Assembly: GCA_950071955.1 (NCBI GenBank)
Contig: CATMOC010000252.1
Span: 1-6,086 of the forward strand
Source: an uncultured Mesorhizobium sp.
Lineage (GTDB): Bacteria > Pseudomonadota > Alphaproteobacteria > Rhizobiales > Rhizobiaceae
DNA: 6,086 nucleotides
Direction: 5' to 3'
Positions 1 through 5,720 of the stretch are shown here, piece after piece (the stretch's first letter is position 1; the number at the start of each line of letters is the position of its first letter). The position numbers and the translations under genes were made by a program. The notes below the pieces were generated by a model. The model had not been told where the DNA came from, searched no databases, and was given only the letters and a program-made list of their open reading frames with translations.

Positions 1-2
1 AG

Positions 3-1064
3 GTCATCGGCTCCGTTGCCGCTGTTCAGTCGGTTGTTGCCCCCATCGCCATGCAACAGATCGCTGCCCGCATCCGCGCCGAGGCATGGGACAAGCCGAT
101 CCACCTCACGACCGAGGACAACCGCAACGTCACCCTTTTCCACGAGCGTGGCGAGGACGGAAGCGTCATAGCCTACACGGCGGAGTGGAACGACGACTTT
201 CACAACGTCACCCATGCGATCGCCACCGGCGAGCGCGAAGCATACTACGTGGACTTCGTGGACGATTCCTGGGGCAAGCTCGCCCGCTGCCTGGCGGAGG
301 GATACGCCTACCAGGGCGAGGTCTCGCCGCAGCACGGCGAGCCGCGCGGCGAGCCGAGGGCGCATCTGCCGCCTACCGCTTTCGTCGACTTCCTGCAGAA
401 CCACGACCAGGTGGGCAACCGCGCCTATGGCGAGCGCCTCGGCGAACTGACCGAGCCCAACATGCTGCGCGTGCTCTATGCGGTGCTTCTCCTTTCGCCC
501 CACATCCCGCTGCTCTTCATGGGCGAGGAATTCGCCGAGGATCGGCCTTTCCTGTTCTTCACCGACTTCCACGGCGATCTCGCCAAGGCGGTGACGGAGG
601 GCCGGCGCCGCGAGTTCGCGAAGTTCTCCGCCTTCCACGCGCCCGACGAACTGAAGACGATCCCCGATCCCAATGATCCGGAGACATTCGAGGCTTCCCG
701 CCTCGACTGGCGCAAGACCGAGGTCGGTTCAGGACGCATCTGGATGGAGTACATCCGCGAACTGCTCGGGCTTCGCAGGGAGTTCCTCGTGCCGGCGCTC
801 AAGAACGCGGGCCCGAACTCGGGCCGGGTCGTCTCCGCGACGGACGGACTGATCGCCATCGACTGGAATCTCGGCGGCGCGACGCTGATGATGCGCGCGA
901 ACATGTCGGACCGCCTTCGCCCGGCTCCCTCGATCGACGGCGACATCATCTTTTCCGAACCGCGCGGCCAGATCGCCCAACCCGGGGCGCCCATCCAGAT
1001 GCCGGCGACCTCCATTGTGACGGCATGGCGCAATGGTGCACCGGGCACGCCGGTGGTATCCTGA
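3..1064 (+). CDS. treZ: Malto-oligosyltrehalose trehalohydrolase (TreZ), C-terminal part, 5' truncated by window edge
   Basis: TreZ is a cytoplasmic GH13 enzyme. It hydrolyses the linkage that releases trehalose from maltooligosyl-trehalose made by TreY. The frame is open from base 3 to the TGA at 1062-1064. Numbering from the in-frame Met at 51, LTTEDNRN (residues 19-26) carries the expected acid/base Glu (E22). EWNDDFHN follows at 45-52. FVDFLQNHDQVGNRA (111-125) is highly characteristic and holds the transition-state Asp (D119). FMGEE lies at 156-160, and PFLFFTDFHGDL plus a GRRREF motif follow. The last ~100 residues look like the usual GH13 C-terminal beta domain. The N-terminal domain and most of the barrel lie outside the window. 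The Met at 51 is internal, not the start. The first ~12 codons match poorly to the expected GLRLDAV-type nucleophile segment. The family call is secure; the state of the extreme 5' end is not. Confidence 0.93.
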   Translation, partial: VIGSVAAVQSVVAPIAMQQIAARIRAEAWDKPIHLTTEDNRNVTLFHERGEDGSVIAYTAEWNDDFHNVTHAIATGEREAYYVDFVDDSWGKLARCLAEGYAYQGEVSPQHGEPRGEPRAHLPPTAFVDFLQNHDQVGNRAYGERLGELTEPNMLRVLYAVLLLSPHIPLLFMGEEFAEDRPFLFFTDFHGDLAKAVTEGRRREFAKFSAFHAPDELKTIPDPNDPETFEASRLDWRKTEVGSGRIWMEYIRELLGLRREFLVPALKNAGPNSGRVVSATDGLIAIDWNLGGATLMMRANMSDRLRPAPSIDGDIIFSEPRGQIAQPGAPIQMPATSIVTAWRNGAPGTPVVS

Positions 1065-1080
1065 CCCCGGCTGGCATTTC

Positions 1081-1105
1081 CGAACAATTCGGCAGCAGCG
1101 ACGTT
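1081..1105 (+). promoter_or_regulatory. Candidate EcfG (general stress sigma) promoter before the DUF2934 gene
   Basis: CGAAC (1081-1085), 16 bases, then CGTT (1102-1105). This differs at one base from the alphaproteobacterial general-stress consensus GGAAC-N16/17-CGTT used by EcfG/RpoE2 sigma factors. It lies in the 77-base gap between treZ and the next gene. It points the right way and ends 36 bases before the preferred ATG at 1142. A small dyad, CCGAA-CAA-TTCGG (1080-1092), overlaps the -35 box. It could be a weak hairpin or an operator-like site, or chance. One consensus mismatch keeps confidence moderate. Confidence 0.5.
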
Positions 1106-1127
1106 GTGATCAAAACCGGTGAGCGAC

Positions 1128-1132
1128 GGAGG
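1128..1132 (+). promoter_or_regulatory. Ribosome binding site deciding the DUF2934 gene start
   Basis: GGAGG at 1128-1132 is followed by two in-frame ATGs. The one at 1136 leaves only 3 bases of spacing, while the one at 1142 leaves 9. The spacing favours 1142, giving a protein beginning MAKDRSE. The longer reading from 1025 starts inside treZ and lacks such a site. Confidence 0.6.
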
Positions 1133-1141
1133 TTTATGGGA

Positions 1142-1423
1142 ATGGCGAAGGACCGCAGCGAAGCCTTGAAGCAGAAGGCCTACGAGATCTGGGAGCGCGA
1201 AGGCCGCCCCGAAGGAATGCACGACGAGCATTGGGCGCAGGCCCAGCGCGAACTTGACGGTGAAGTCGCCGAAAAGCCGAAGGCTACTCGCAGTCGCAAG
1301 AAGCCAGGTGCCCCGGAAGAGACGGCGGGAATGGTCGCCGACGTGCCGGTGAAGAAGCCCGCCGCCGCGAAGCCGGCATCGCCCGCGCCGAAGCCGAAGA
1401 AGCCGGCCCGCACGAAACCCTGA
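1142..1423 (+). CDS. DUF2934-type small protein with basic Lys/Ala/Pro tail
   Basis: This is a 93-aa protein from the preferred ATG. Residues ~8-36 (ALKQKAYEIWEREGRPEG, then HDEHWAQAQREL) match the short DUF2934 domain, whose hallmark is an AYxIWExEGRPxG core followed by HW and an acidic/amphipathic helix. Its function is unknown. From about residue 43 the chain becomes low-complexity, rich in Lys, Ala and Pro (VKKPAAAKPASPAPKPKK), resembling histone-H1-like tails. It is probably disordered and could bind nucleic acid, but that is inference. No signal peptide or membrane segment is visible. It sits 77 bases after treZ, behind an EcfG-like promoter, and 30 bases before the 103-aa gene, probably in one transcript with it. 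Small DUF2934 proteins are common in rhizobial genomes, and a stress role is suggested here only by context. Confidence 0.8.
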   Translation: MAKDRSEALKQKAYEIWEREGRPEGMHDEHWAQAQRELDGEVAEKPKATRSRKKPGAPEETAGMVADVPVKKPAAAKPASPAPKPKKPARTKP

Positions 1424-1453
1424 TCGACCACAAGACTTCGAGGAGACGACGAC

Positions 1454-1765
1454 ATGGCGGAAACCCGGATGCTGACCGGCCACGACGAGATTCGTGATTG
1501 GGCGGCCGCCAGGATGGGCGCACCCGCCATCCGTCAGGCATCGGCTGCCATCGGAAACAACGAGCCGTTCCTGCTCATCGTCTTCGACCAGCGCGCCTAC
1601 GAGGATCAGGATCAGGGCCAGGACCGGCCGACCGACCTCGGCGCGCCGGAAATCGTCGAGTGGGACGAGTGGTTCGAAATATTCGACCGCCGCAATCTCG
1701 GCCTTGTTGTCGCGAAGGATGTCCCGGGTGTTCGGGAGAGCTTCCACGAGATCGTCGCCCGCTGA
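1454..1765 (+). CDS. Uncharacterised 103-aa protein with HDEIRxWA and WDEWFExFDxxNL motifs
   Basis: The start is well set: AGGAG at 1441-1445 lies 8 bases before the ATG. The protein begins MAETRMLTGHDEIRDWAAAR, then APAIRQASAAI. A middle segment (FLLIVFDQ) could be a beta strand and is followed by a short acidic DQDQGQD stretch. The C-terminal half has WDEWFEIFDRRNLGLVVAKD and ends in SFHEIVAR. I recall this pattern (HDEIRxWAxxRxGxPA, then a short strand, then WDEWFExFDxxNLALL and a final F-x-K/E-L/I-V-S/A-R) from small rhizobial hypothetical proteins of unknown function; it needs a database check. It is soluble, acidic and has no membrane segment. It lies 30 bases after the DUF2934 gene and is probably co-transcribed with it. 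The next gene, ku, starts 187 bases later behind its own candidate promoter. No biochemical function can be assigned. Confidence 0.75.
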   Translation: MAETRMLTGHDEIRDWAAARMGAPAIRQASAAIGNNEPFLLIVFDQRAYEDQDQGQDRPTDLGAPEIVEWDEWFEIFDRRNLGLVVAKDVPGVRESFHEIVAR

Positions 1766-1843
1766 GGGAAGTGTTGGGAACGGGCCGCCTGTACCGCAAG
1801 CCTTCTTCCGCCCGAACCGGGTCGCGGCTCGGAGTTGAGGACG

Positions 1844-1863
1844 GTCAGACAGGAGCGTCTGGC
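1844..1863 (+). other. Short hairpin in the gap before ku
   Basis: GTCAGAC (1844-1850), loop AGGAGC, GTCTGGC (1857-1863) form a 7-bp stem with one T-G wobble. It follows the 103-aa gene by 78 bases. It could slow or end transcription from upstream, but no T-run follows, so it is not a standard intrinsic terminator. Confidence 0.25.
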
Positions 1864-1898
1864 GCGGCGGGGTCCGCATCCCTCCCTTCGTCGCTTGC

Positions 1899-1924
1899 GG
1901 AACAAGCCGGCCCGATGCGGCGTT
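1899..1924 (+). promoter_or_regulatory. Candidate EcfG (general stress sigma) promoter of ku
   Basis: GGAAC at 1899-1903, 17 bases, then CGTT at 1921-1924. This matches exactly the alphaproteobacterial EcfG/RpoE2 consensus (GGAAC-N16/17-CGTT). Its -10 ends 28 bases before the ku ATG at 1953, so the leader would be short (about 20 bases), with a GGGAAG ribosome-binding-like stretch at 1944-1949. The site lies in the 187-base non-coding gap (1766-1952), in the right orientation. A 7-base inverted repeat, CCGCATC (1874-1880) with GATGCGG (1914-1920), has its right arm in the spacer. The rest of the gap shows no convincing gene. Confidence 0.65.
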
Positions 1925-1952
1925 CCTGTCGGTTCGAAAAGGCGGGAAGAGC

Positions 1953-2774
1953 ATGGCTCCGCGCAATTTCTGGAAGGGCTACCTGAAGCTGTCGCTCGTC
2001 ACCTGCCCGGTGGCGATGACTCCGGCCACCAGCGAGGCCGAGAAGGTCCGCTTTCACTCCATCAACCGCAAGACCGGCAATCGCGTCCGCAACCAGTACG
2101 TCGATGCCGACACGGGCAAGCCGGTGCCCGACGAGGACCAGGTCAAGGGTTATCCCACCGGCGAGGACAGCTTCATCGTCATGGAAGAGGACGAACTCGA
2201 CGCCGTCGCGCTGGAAAGCACCCACACGATCGACATCGAGACCTTCGTCCCGCGCGATTCCATCGGCTGGATCTGGCAGGACAAGCCCTACTACGTGACG
2301 CCCGACGACAAGGTCGGCGAGGAGGCCTTCTCGGTCATCCGTGACGCCATGCAGTCGACGGACATGGTGGGCATCTCGCGCGTGGTGCTCTTCCGGCGCG
2401 AGCGCGCGGTCATGCTCGAACCCTGCGGCAAAGGAATCCTCGCCTGGACGCTGCGCTACGGCGACGAAGTCCGCGATGCGAAGGACTATTTCGCCGACAT
2501 CGACCGCGACAAGCCGGACCAGAAGCTGATGCGGCTGGTCGGGAAGCTGATCGAGGAGCGTACGAAGGACTGGGACCCCTCGATGGTGGAGGATCCGGTC
2601 CAGGACAAGCTTCTCGAGATCATCGAGGCGAAAAAGAAGAAGAAGCCCGCGAAGGCGAAAAAGGGCTCCGCGAAGGCCGAGCCGCAGGAGACGCCGAGCA
2701 ACGTCGTCTCGATCATGGACGCGCTGAAGAAGAGCGTCGAGTCCGAGAAGGGCAAGCGCAAGGCAACGCCCTGA
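1953..2774 (+). CDS. ku: Ku, DNA end-binding protein of bacterial NHEJ (complete)
   Basis: Bacterial Ku forms a ring-shaped dimer that threads onto double-strand DNA ends, protects them and recruits LigD. This 273-aa protein has the normal family length. It begins MAPRNFWKGYLKLSLVTCPV, a classic rhizobial Ku start that supports the ATG at 1953. Further Ku landmarks are VRFHSINRKTGNRV (32-45), the VKGY segment (64-67), TIDIETFVPRDSI (92-104), the DKPYYVTPDDKVGEEAFSVIRDAM stretch (110-133), and GISRVVLFRRERAVMLEPCGKG (140-161) leading to LRYGDEVRD (167-175). The C-terminal arm (~188-227) ends in a Lys-rich stretch (KKKKK near 227-231, then KPAKAKKGSAK). A hydrophobic motif NVVSIMDALKKSV (250-262) follows. 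The Lys-rich tail probably adds DNA binding. The gene has its own EcfG-like promoter. It converges on ligD with no spacer: stop TGA at 2772-2774, ligD stop complement at 2775-2777. It is only distantly similar to the second Ku at the right. Confidence 0.96.
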   Translation: MAPRNFWKGYLKLSLVTCPVAMTPATSEAEKVRFHSINRKTGNRVRNQYVDADTGKPVPDEDQVKGYPTGEDSFIVMEEDELDAVALESTHTIDIETFVPRDSIGWIWQDKPYYVTPDDKVGEEAFSVIRDAMQSTDMVGISRVVLFRRERAVMLEPCGKGILAWTLRYGDEVRDAKDYFADIDRDKPDQKLMRLVGKLIEERTKDWDPSMVEDPVQDKLLEIIEAKKKKKPAKAKKGSAKAEPQETPSNVVSIMDALKKSVESEKGKRKATP

Positions 2775-5363
2775 TCAGGCCGCCTTCTTCCGCTTTCGCT
2801 TCGGCGGGCTCTTGCCGAGCGGCACTTCCGCCTTGCGGAAATCCTCCCACGGATCGGTCCCCAGGTTGGCGAGCCGCGCCGGTGCATTGGGCACTGTGAA
2901 GTAGGCCGGCCCGATCTCTCCGGAAAGCTCTTCCCACGCCAGCGGCATCGACACCGGCGCGCCGGCGCGTGCGCGGGTGGAATAGGGCGCCACTGCGGTC
3001 GCTCCCCGCCCGTTGCGCAGGTAGTCGATCAGGATCTTGCCGCGCCGCTTCGACTTGGTGACGGTGGCCACGAATCGGTCTGGACTGTCGCCCGCCATCG
3101 CGTCGGCGATGCCTTTGGCGAAAGATTTTAGCTCGTCCCATCCCGCCGAGGGCTTGACCGGGCTCACCACGTGCAGGCCCTTGCCTCCCGAGGTCTTGAG
3201 GAAGCAGGCGAAGCCTTCGACCTCCATCCGCTCCCGCACCTCGTTCGCCGCCTCGATGACTGCCTGCCACTCCACGCCGTCGCCGGGATCGAGGTCCATG
3301 ACGATCTGGTCCGGTCGCTCAAGGTCGTGCAGCGAGGCCTGCCACGGATGGATTTCGAGCACGCCGCCCTGCACGAGCCCGATCAGCCCATCGAACCCGT
3401 CGATCGCCACGATCGGCTGGCCGGACTTGTCCTTGGGGTCGTGGACGGTGAGGATGTTCGAACTCATCCCCTTCCACGCATGTTTCTGGAAGAAGCTCTG
3501 CCCGTCATAGCCGTTCGGGCAGCGCAGCAGCGCCAGCGGCCGGTTGACGACCAGCGGCGCCATGAACCTCCAGGCCTGGCTGTAGTACTCGGCCAGCCCC
3601 TCCTTCGTCACCCCGGCATCCTTCCAGTAGATGCGGTCGGGATGCGTCAGCTTCACCGTCCAGCGCGGCAGCTTTTCCTTGGAGGAAGCCTTCTCTTCGC
3701 GCACGATCTCCGTCGGTGGCTTGTCCTCGCGCAGGCCTCGGAACGAGGCATGGCGCAGGATCCCGTCGGCGGTCCAGGCCCGGAACTCGACCTCCGCGAC
3801 GAGCTGCGGCTCGACGAACTTCACGCCCCGTTTGGAGACTGCGTCGAGCGGCGCATCGAAAGGCGACTTGTCGCGCCGGATCTCGTCGAGCTTGCGGAAC
3901 AGGTCCTCGGCCACCTTGCGCGAGAAGCCGGTGCCGACGCGCCCGGCATGGACGAGCCTGTCGCCGTCATAGTGACCGAGCACCAGCGAGCCGATGGCCG
4001 TGTCCGAGGTGGTCGACGGCACGTAGCCGGCGATCACGAACTCCTGCCGTTCCGAACATTTCGACTTGATCCAGTCCCGGCCGCGGCCCGAGCGGTATTT
4101 TCCGTCACGAAGCTTCGAGACCACGCCTTCGAGGCTGAGGCGGCAGGCATGCCGCAGGATCATCTCGCCGTCTTCCTCGAAATGATCGCTGTAGCGCAGG
4201 CTCTGCGGTGCGCCGGAGATCAGCCTTGCCAGCGTCTCCTTGCGGTCGATCAGCGCCGCCCCGCGCAGGTCGTGCCCGTCGAGGTAGAGGAGGTCGAAGG
4301 CATAGAACACGAAGCGGTCGGCTCGGCCCTCCGAGAGATCGGCCTGCAGGGAGGAGAAGTCCGATGCGCCTCCGCCGGCCTCCACCACCAGTTCGCCATC
4401 GATGACGGCTTGCGAGGCCGACAGCCCGGCAAAGGCATCGGCCACCGCGGTTCCGAACTTGTCGGTCCAGTCGAGGCCGCTGCGGGTCAGGAGCTTGATC
4501 TTGCCGTCTGCGAGGTGCGCCTGCAGGCGGTACCCATCGAACTTTATCTCGTGAATCCAGCGCGCCCCGGCCGGGGCCTCGGGCCGCAGAGTGGCGAGTT
4601 GCGGCTCGACGAAGCCCGGCGGCTCGGCCTTGCGGCTGCCTTTCGGAAAGCTCGTCGCGGAAGGTTCAGCAGATACTTCCGCCTTCTTTGCAGCGGTGGT
4701 GGGTTTCGATCCTGCCTTCTTCGCCGGTTTGGCCTTCGGGGCCGCCTTCGCGGTCGTCTTGTCGATCCTCCCCGTCTTCGAGGACCACCCCGGCGCCTCC
4801 TGCGCGATCTCGGGAATGTCGCGGCCGGTCTTCACCGATCTCGGCGCCTCTTCCAGGATGTCGGTGTCGTCCTCCTCACGCGCGAATTCGTCGTCGCTCT
4901 TGATCAGCAGCCAGTTGTCGCGCTTTTCGCGCCCGCGCTTGGCCATCCGGACCAGGTGCCAGCGCCCGTGCAGTTTTTCGCCCGAAAGCTCGAATTCGAG
5001 GTGGCCCTTGACGAGGCCCTTCTTCAGGTCGCCGACCGGGCTCCACGTCCCGCGATCCCACAACAGCACGGTGCCGCCGCCATACTCGCCCTTCGGGATG
5101 GTCCCTTCGAAGTCTCCGTATTCGAGCGGATGGTCCTCGGTCTGCACCGCGAGACGCTTGTCGCCCGGCACGAGGCTGGGGCCCCGCGTCACGGCCCAGC
5201 TCACCAGCACGCCGTTCATCTCCAGCCGGAAATCGTAGTGCAGCCGCGTCGCGTCGTGCTTCTGGATCACGAACCTGTTGCCGCCTTTGGATGCCTTCGC
5301 GGCGCCTTTGGGCTCGGAGGTTCGTTCGAAGTTGCGCTTCTGATTGTAGGTCTCGAGCGCCAT
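2775..5363 (-). CDS. ligD: Multifunctional NHEJ DNA ligase LigD (phosphoesterase-ligase-polymerase), complete
   Basis: LigD processes and seals double-strand breaks held by Ku. The 862-aa chain has three domains in the order PE-Lig-Pol. The 3'-phosphoesterase domain (~1-165) shows HDATRLHYDFRLE (36-48) and EDHPLEYGDFEGTIPKGEYGGG (76-97), with the expected metal/phosphate residues H36, D44 and H78. A disordered Lys/Ala/Pro linker spans ~200-245. The ATP-dependent ligase domain (~250-550) has motif I EIKFDGYR with the adenylated lysine K274, FYAFDLLYLDG (353-363), EGVVSK (412-417), WIKSK (431-435) and an OB-fold part from ~440. The primase-like polymerase domain (~568-845) has MDLDPGD with metal-binding D690 and D692, TSGGKGLHV (724-732), a third acid D780 in ILID, and VAPYSTRA (791-798). 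A basic tail, KRKRKK, ends the protein. All catalytic residues I can identify are intact. The start MALETYNQKRNFERT is typical. The upstream ku ends 3 bases before it, so the two are almost certainly one transcript. Confidence 0.97.
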   Translation of the reverse strand: MALETYNQKRNFERTSEPKGAAKASKGGNRFVIQKHDATRLHYDFRLEMNGVLVSWAVTRGPSLVPGDKRLAVQTEDHPLEYGDFEGTIPKGEYGGGTVLLWDRGTWSPVGDLKKGLVKGHLEFELSGEKLHGRWHLVRMAKRGREKRDNWLLIKSDDEFAREEDDTDILEEAPRSVKTGRDIPEIAQEAPGWSSKTGRIDKTTAKAAPKAKPAKKAGSKPTTAAKKAEVSAEPSATSFPKGSRKAEPPGFVEPQLATLRPEAPAGARWIHEIKFDGYRLQAHLADGKIKLLTRSGLDWTDKFGTAVADAFAGLSASQAVIDGELVVEAGGGASDFSSLQADLSEGRADRFVFYAFDLLYLDGHDLRGAALIDRKETLARLISGAPQSLRYSDHFEEDGEMILRHACRLSLEGVVSKLRDGKYRSGRGRDWIKSKCSERQEFVIAGYVPSTTSDTAIGSLVLGHYDGDRLVHAGRVGTGFSRKVAEDLFRKLDEIRRDKSPFDAPLDAVSKRGVKFVEPQLVAEVEFRAWTADGILRHASFRGLREDKPPTEIVREEKASSKEKLPRWTVKLTHPDRIYWKDAGVTKEGLAEYYSQAWRFMAPLVVNRPLALLRCPNGYDGQSFFQKHAWKGMSSNILTVHDPKDKSGQPIVAIDGFDGLIGLVQGGVLEIHPWQASLHDLERPDQIVMDLDPGDGVEWQAVIEAANEVRERMEVEGFACFLKTSGGKGLHVVSPVKPSAGWDELKSFAKGIADAMAGDSPDRFVATVTKSKRRGKILIDYLRNGRGATAVAPYSTRARAGAPVSMPLAWEELSGEIGPAYFTVPNAPARLANLGTDPWEDFRKAEVPLGKSPPKRKRKKAA

Positions 5364-5366
5364 GGA

Positions 5367-5720
5367 TCAGCTTGCCTTCTTGCGCTGCTCGGCCTGGCCA
5401 CCCTTCGCGGAACGCTTCGAGGAGGAGGCTTTCTTGCCGCCGCTCTTCTTGCCGCCCGCGTCTGTCGCCGCCGCGCTCTGGCGCAGCGCCTCCATCAGGT
5501 CAATCACCTTGCCCTGGGGCTTGCGTTCGGGCGCCTTGATCTCGCGGCCCTCCATCTTCGCCTTTACCAGTTCGGCGAGCGCCGCGTCGTAACGGTCGTC
5601 GTATTCGTCCGGCTTGAACTCGCCCTTCTTGGTATTGATGATGTACTTCGCGAGATCGAGCATCTCGCCCTTGATCTTCATCTCCGGGATGTCGGAGAAG
5701 GCCTCCCGCGCCGACCGCAC
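5367..5720 (-). CDS. Second Ku protein, C-terminal fragment cut by a junction
   Basis: The readable Ku part is about 117 residues. It begins near VRSAREAFSDIPEMKIKGEM and runs through LDLAKYIINTKKGEFKPDEY and DRYDAALAELVKAKMEG, the C-terminal helical arm of Ku. It is followed by the motif KVIDLMEALRQSA and a Lys/Ser-rich tail (KKSGGKKASSSKRSAK). The stop (complement of 5367-5369) lies 3 bases before the ligD ATG, so ku and ligD were co-transcribed. The ring-forming core, roughly 170-190 residues, is missing. The frame runs on to an ATG at 5957, but its first ~75 residues are Ser/Arg/Gly-rich, unlike Ku, and lie antisense to another coding frame. The gene is therefore interrupted at about 5700-5720 by a rearrangement or an assembly join. 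It differs clearly from the complete ku at the left and is a paralogue rather than a duplicate. Confidence 0.85.
   Translation of the reverse strand: MRSAREAFSDIPEMKIKGEMLDLAKYIINTKKGEFKPDEYDDRYDAALAELVKAKMEGREIKAPERKPQGKVIDLMEALRQSAAATDAGGKKSGGKKASSSKRSAKGGQAEQRKKAS
5700..5720. other. Chimeric junction between the NHEJ locus and unrelated sequence
   Basis: Left of this interval the minus strand reads as Ku. Right of it the plus strand reads as a different protein, and Ku identity vanishes. The two readings overlap for about 20 bases, which is compatible with a short shared sequence at the join. There is no transposase, inverted repeat, target-site duplication or tRNA at the point. An assembly or amplification chimera is the simplest reading; a true rearrangement is possible. 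Confidence 0.7.

Noticed and set aside
1025..1141. Longer start of the DUF2934 protein inside treZ
   Set aside because: The extra 39 residues precede the domain, overlap the end of treZ and the candidate promoter, and the only good ribosome binding site points to 1136/1142.
1874..1920. CCGCATC / GATGCGG inverted repeat as a regulator site or terminator
   Set aside because: A single 7-base pair with a 33-base loop in GC-rich DNA is easily chance. There is no T-run, and the right arm falls in the promoter spacer.
476..1966. Open minus-strand frame of 496 codons across treZ and the small genes
   Set aside because: It is antisense to well-supported genes with good ribosome binding sites and has no coherent protein family.
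1835..2344. Alternative + frame overlapping the ku promoter and 5' end
   Set aside because: It is Arg/Gly/His-rich, has no ribosome binding site and overlaps the clear Ku reading frame.
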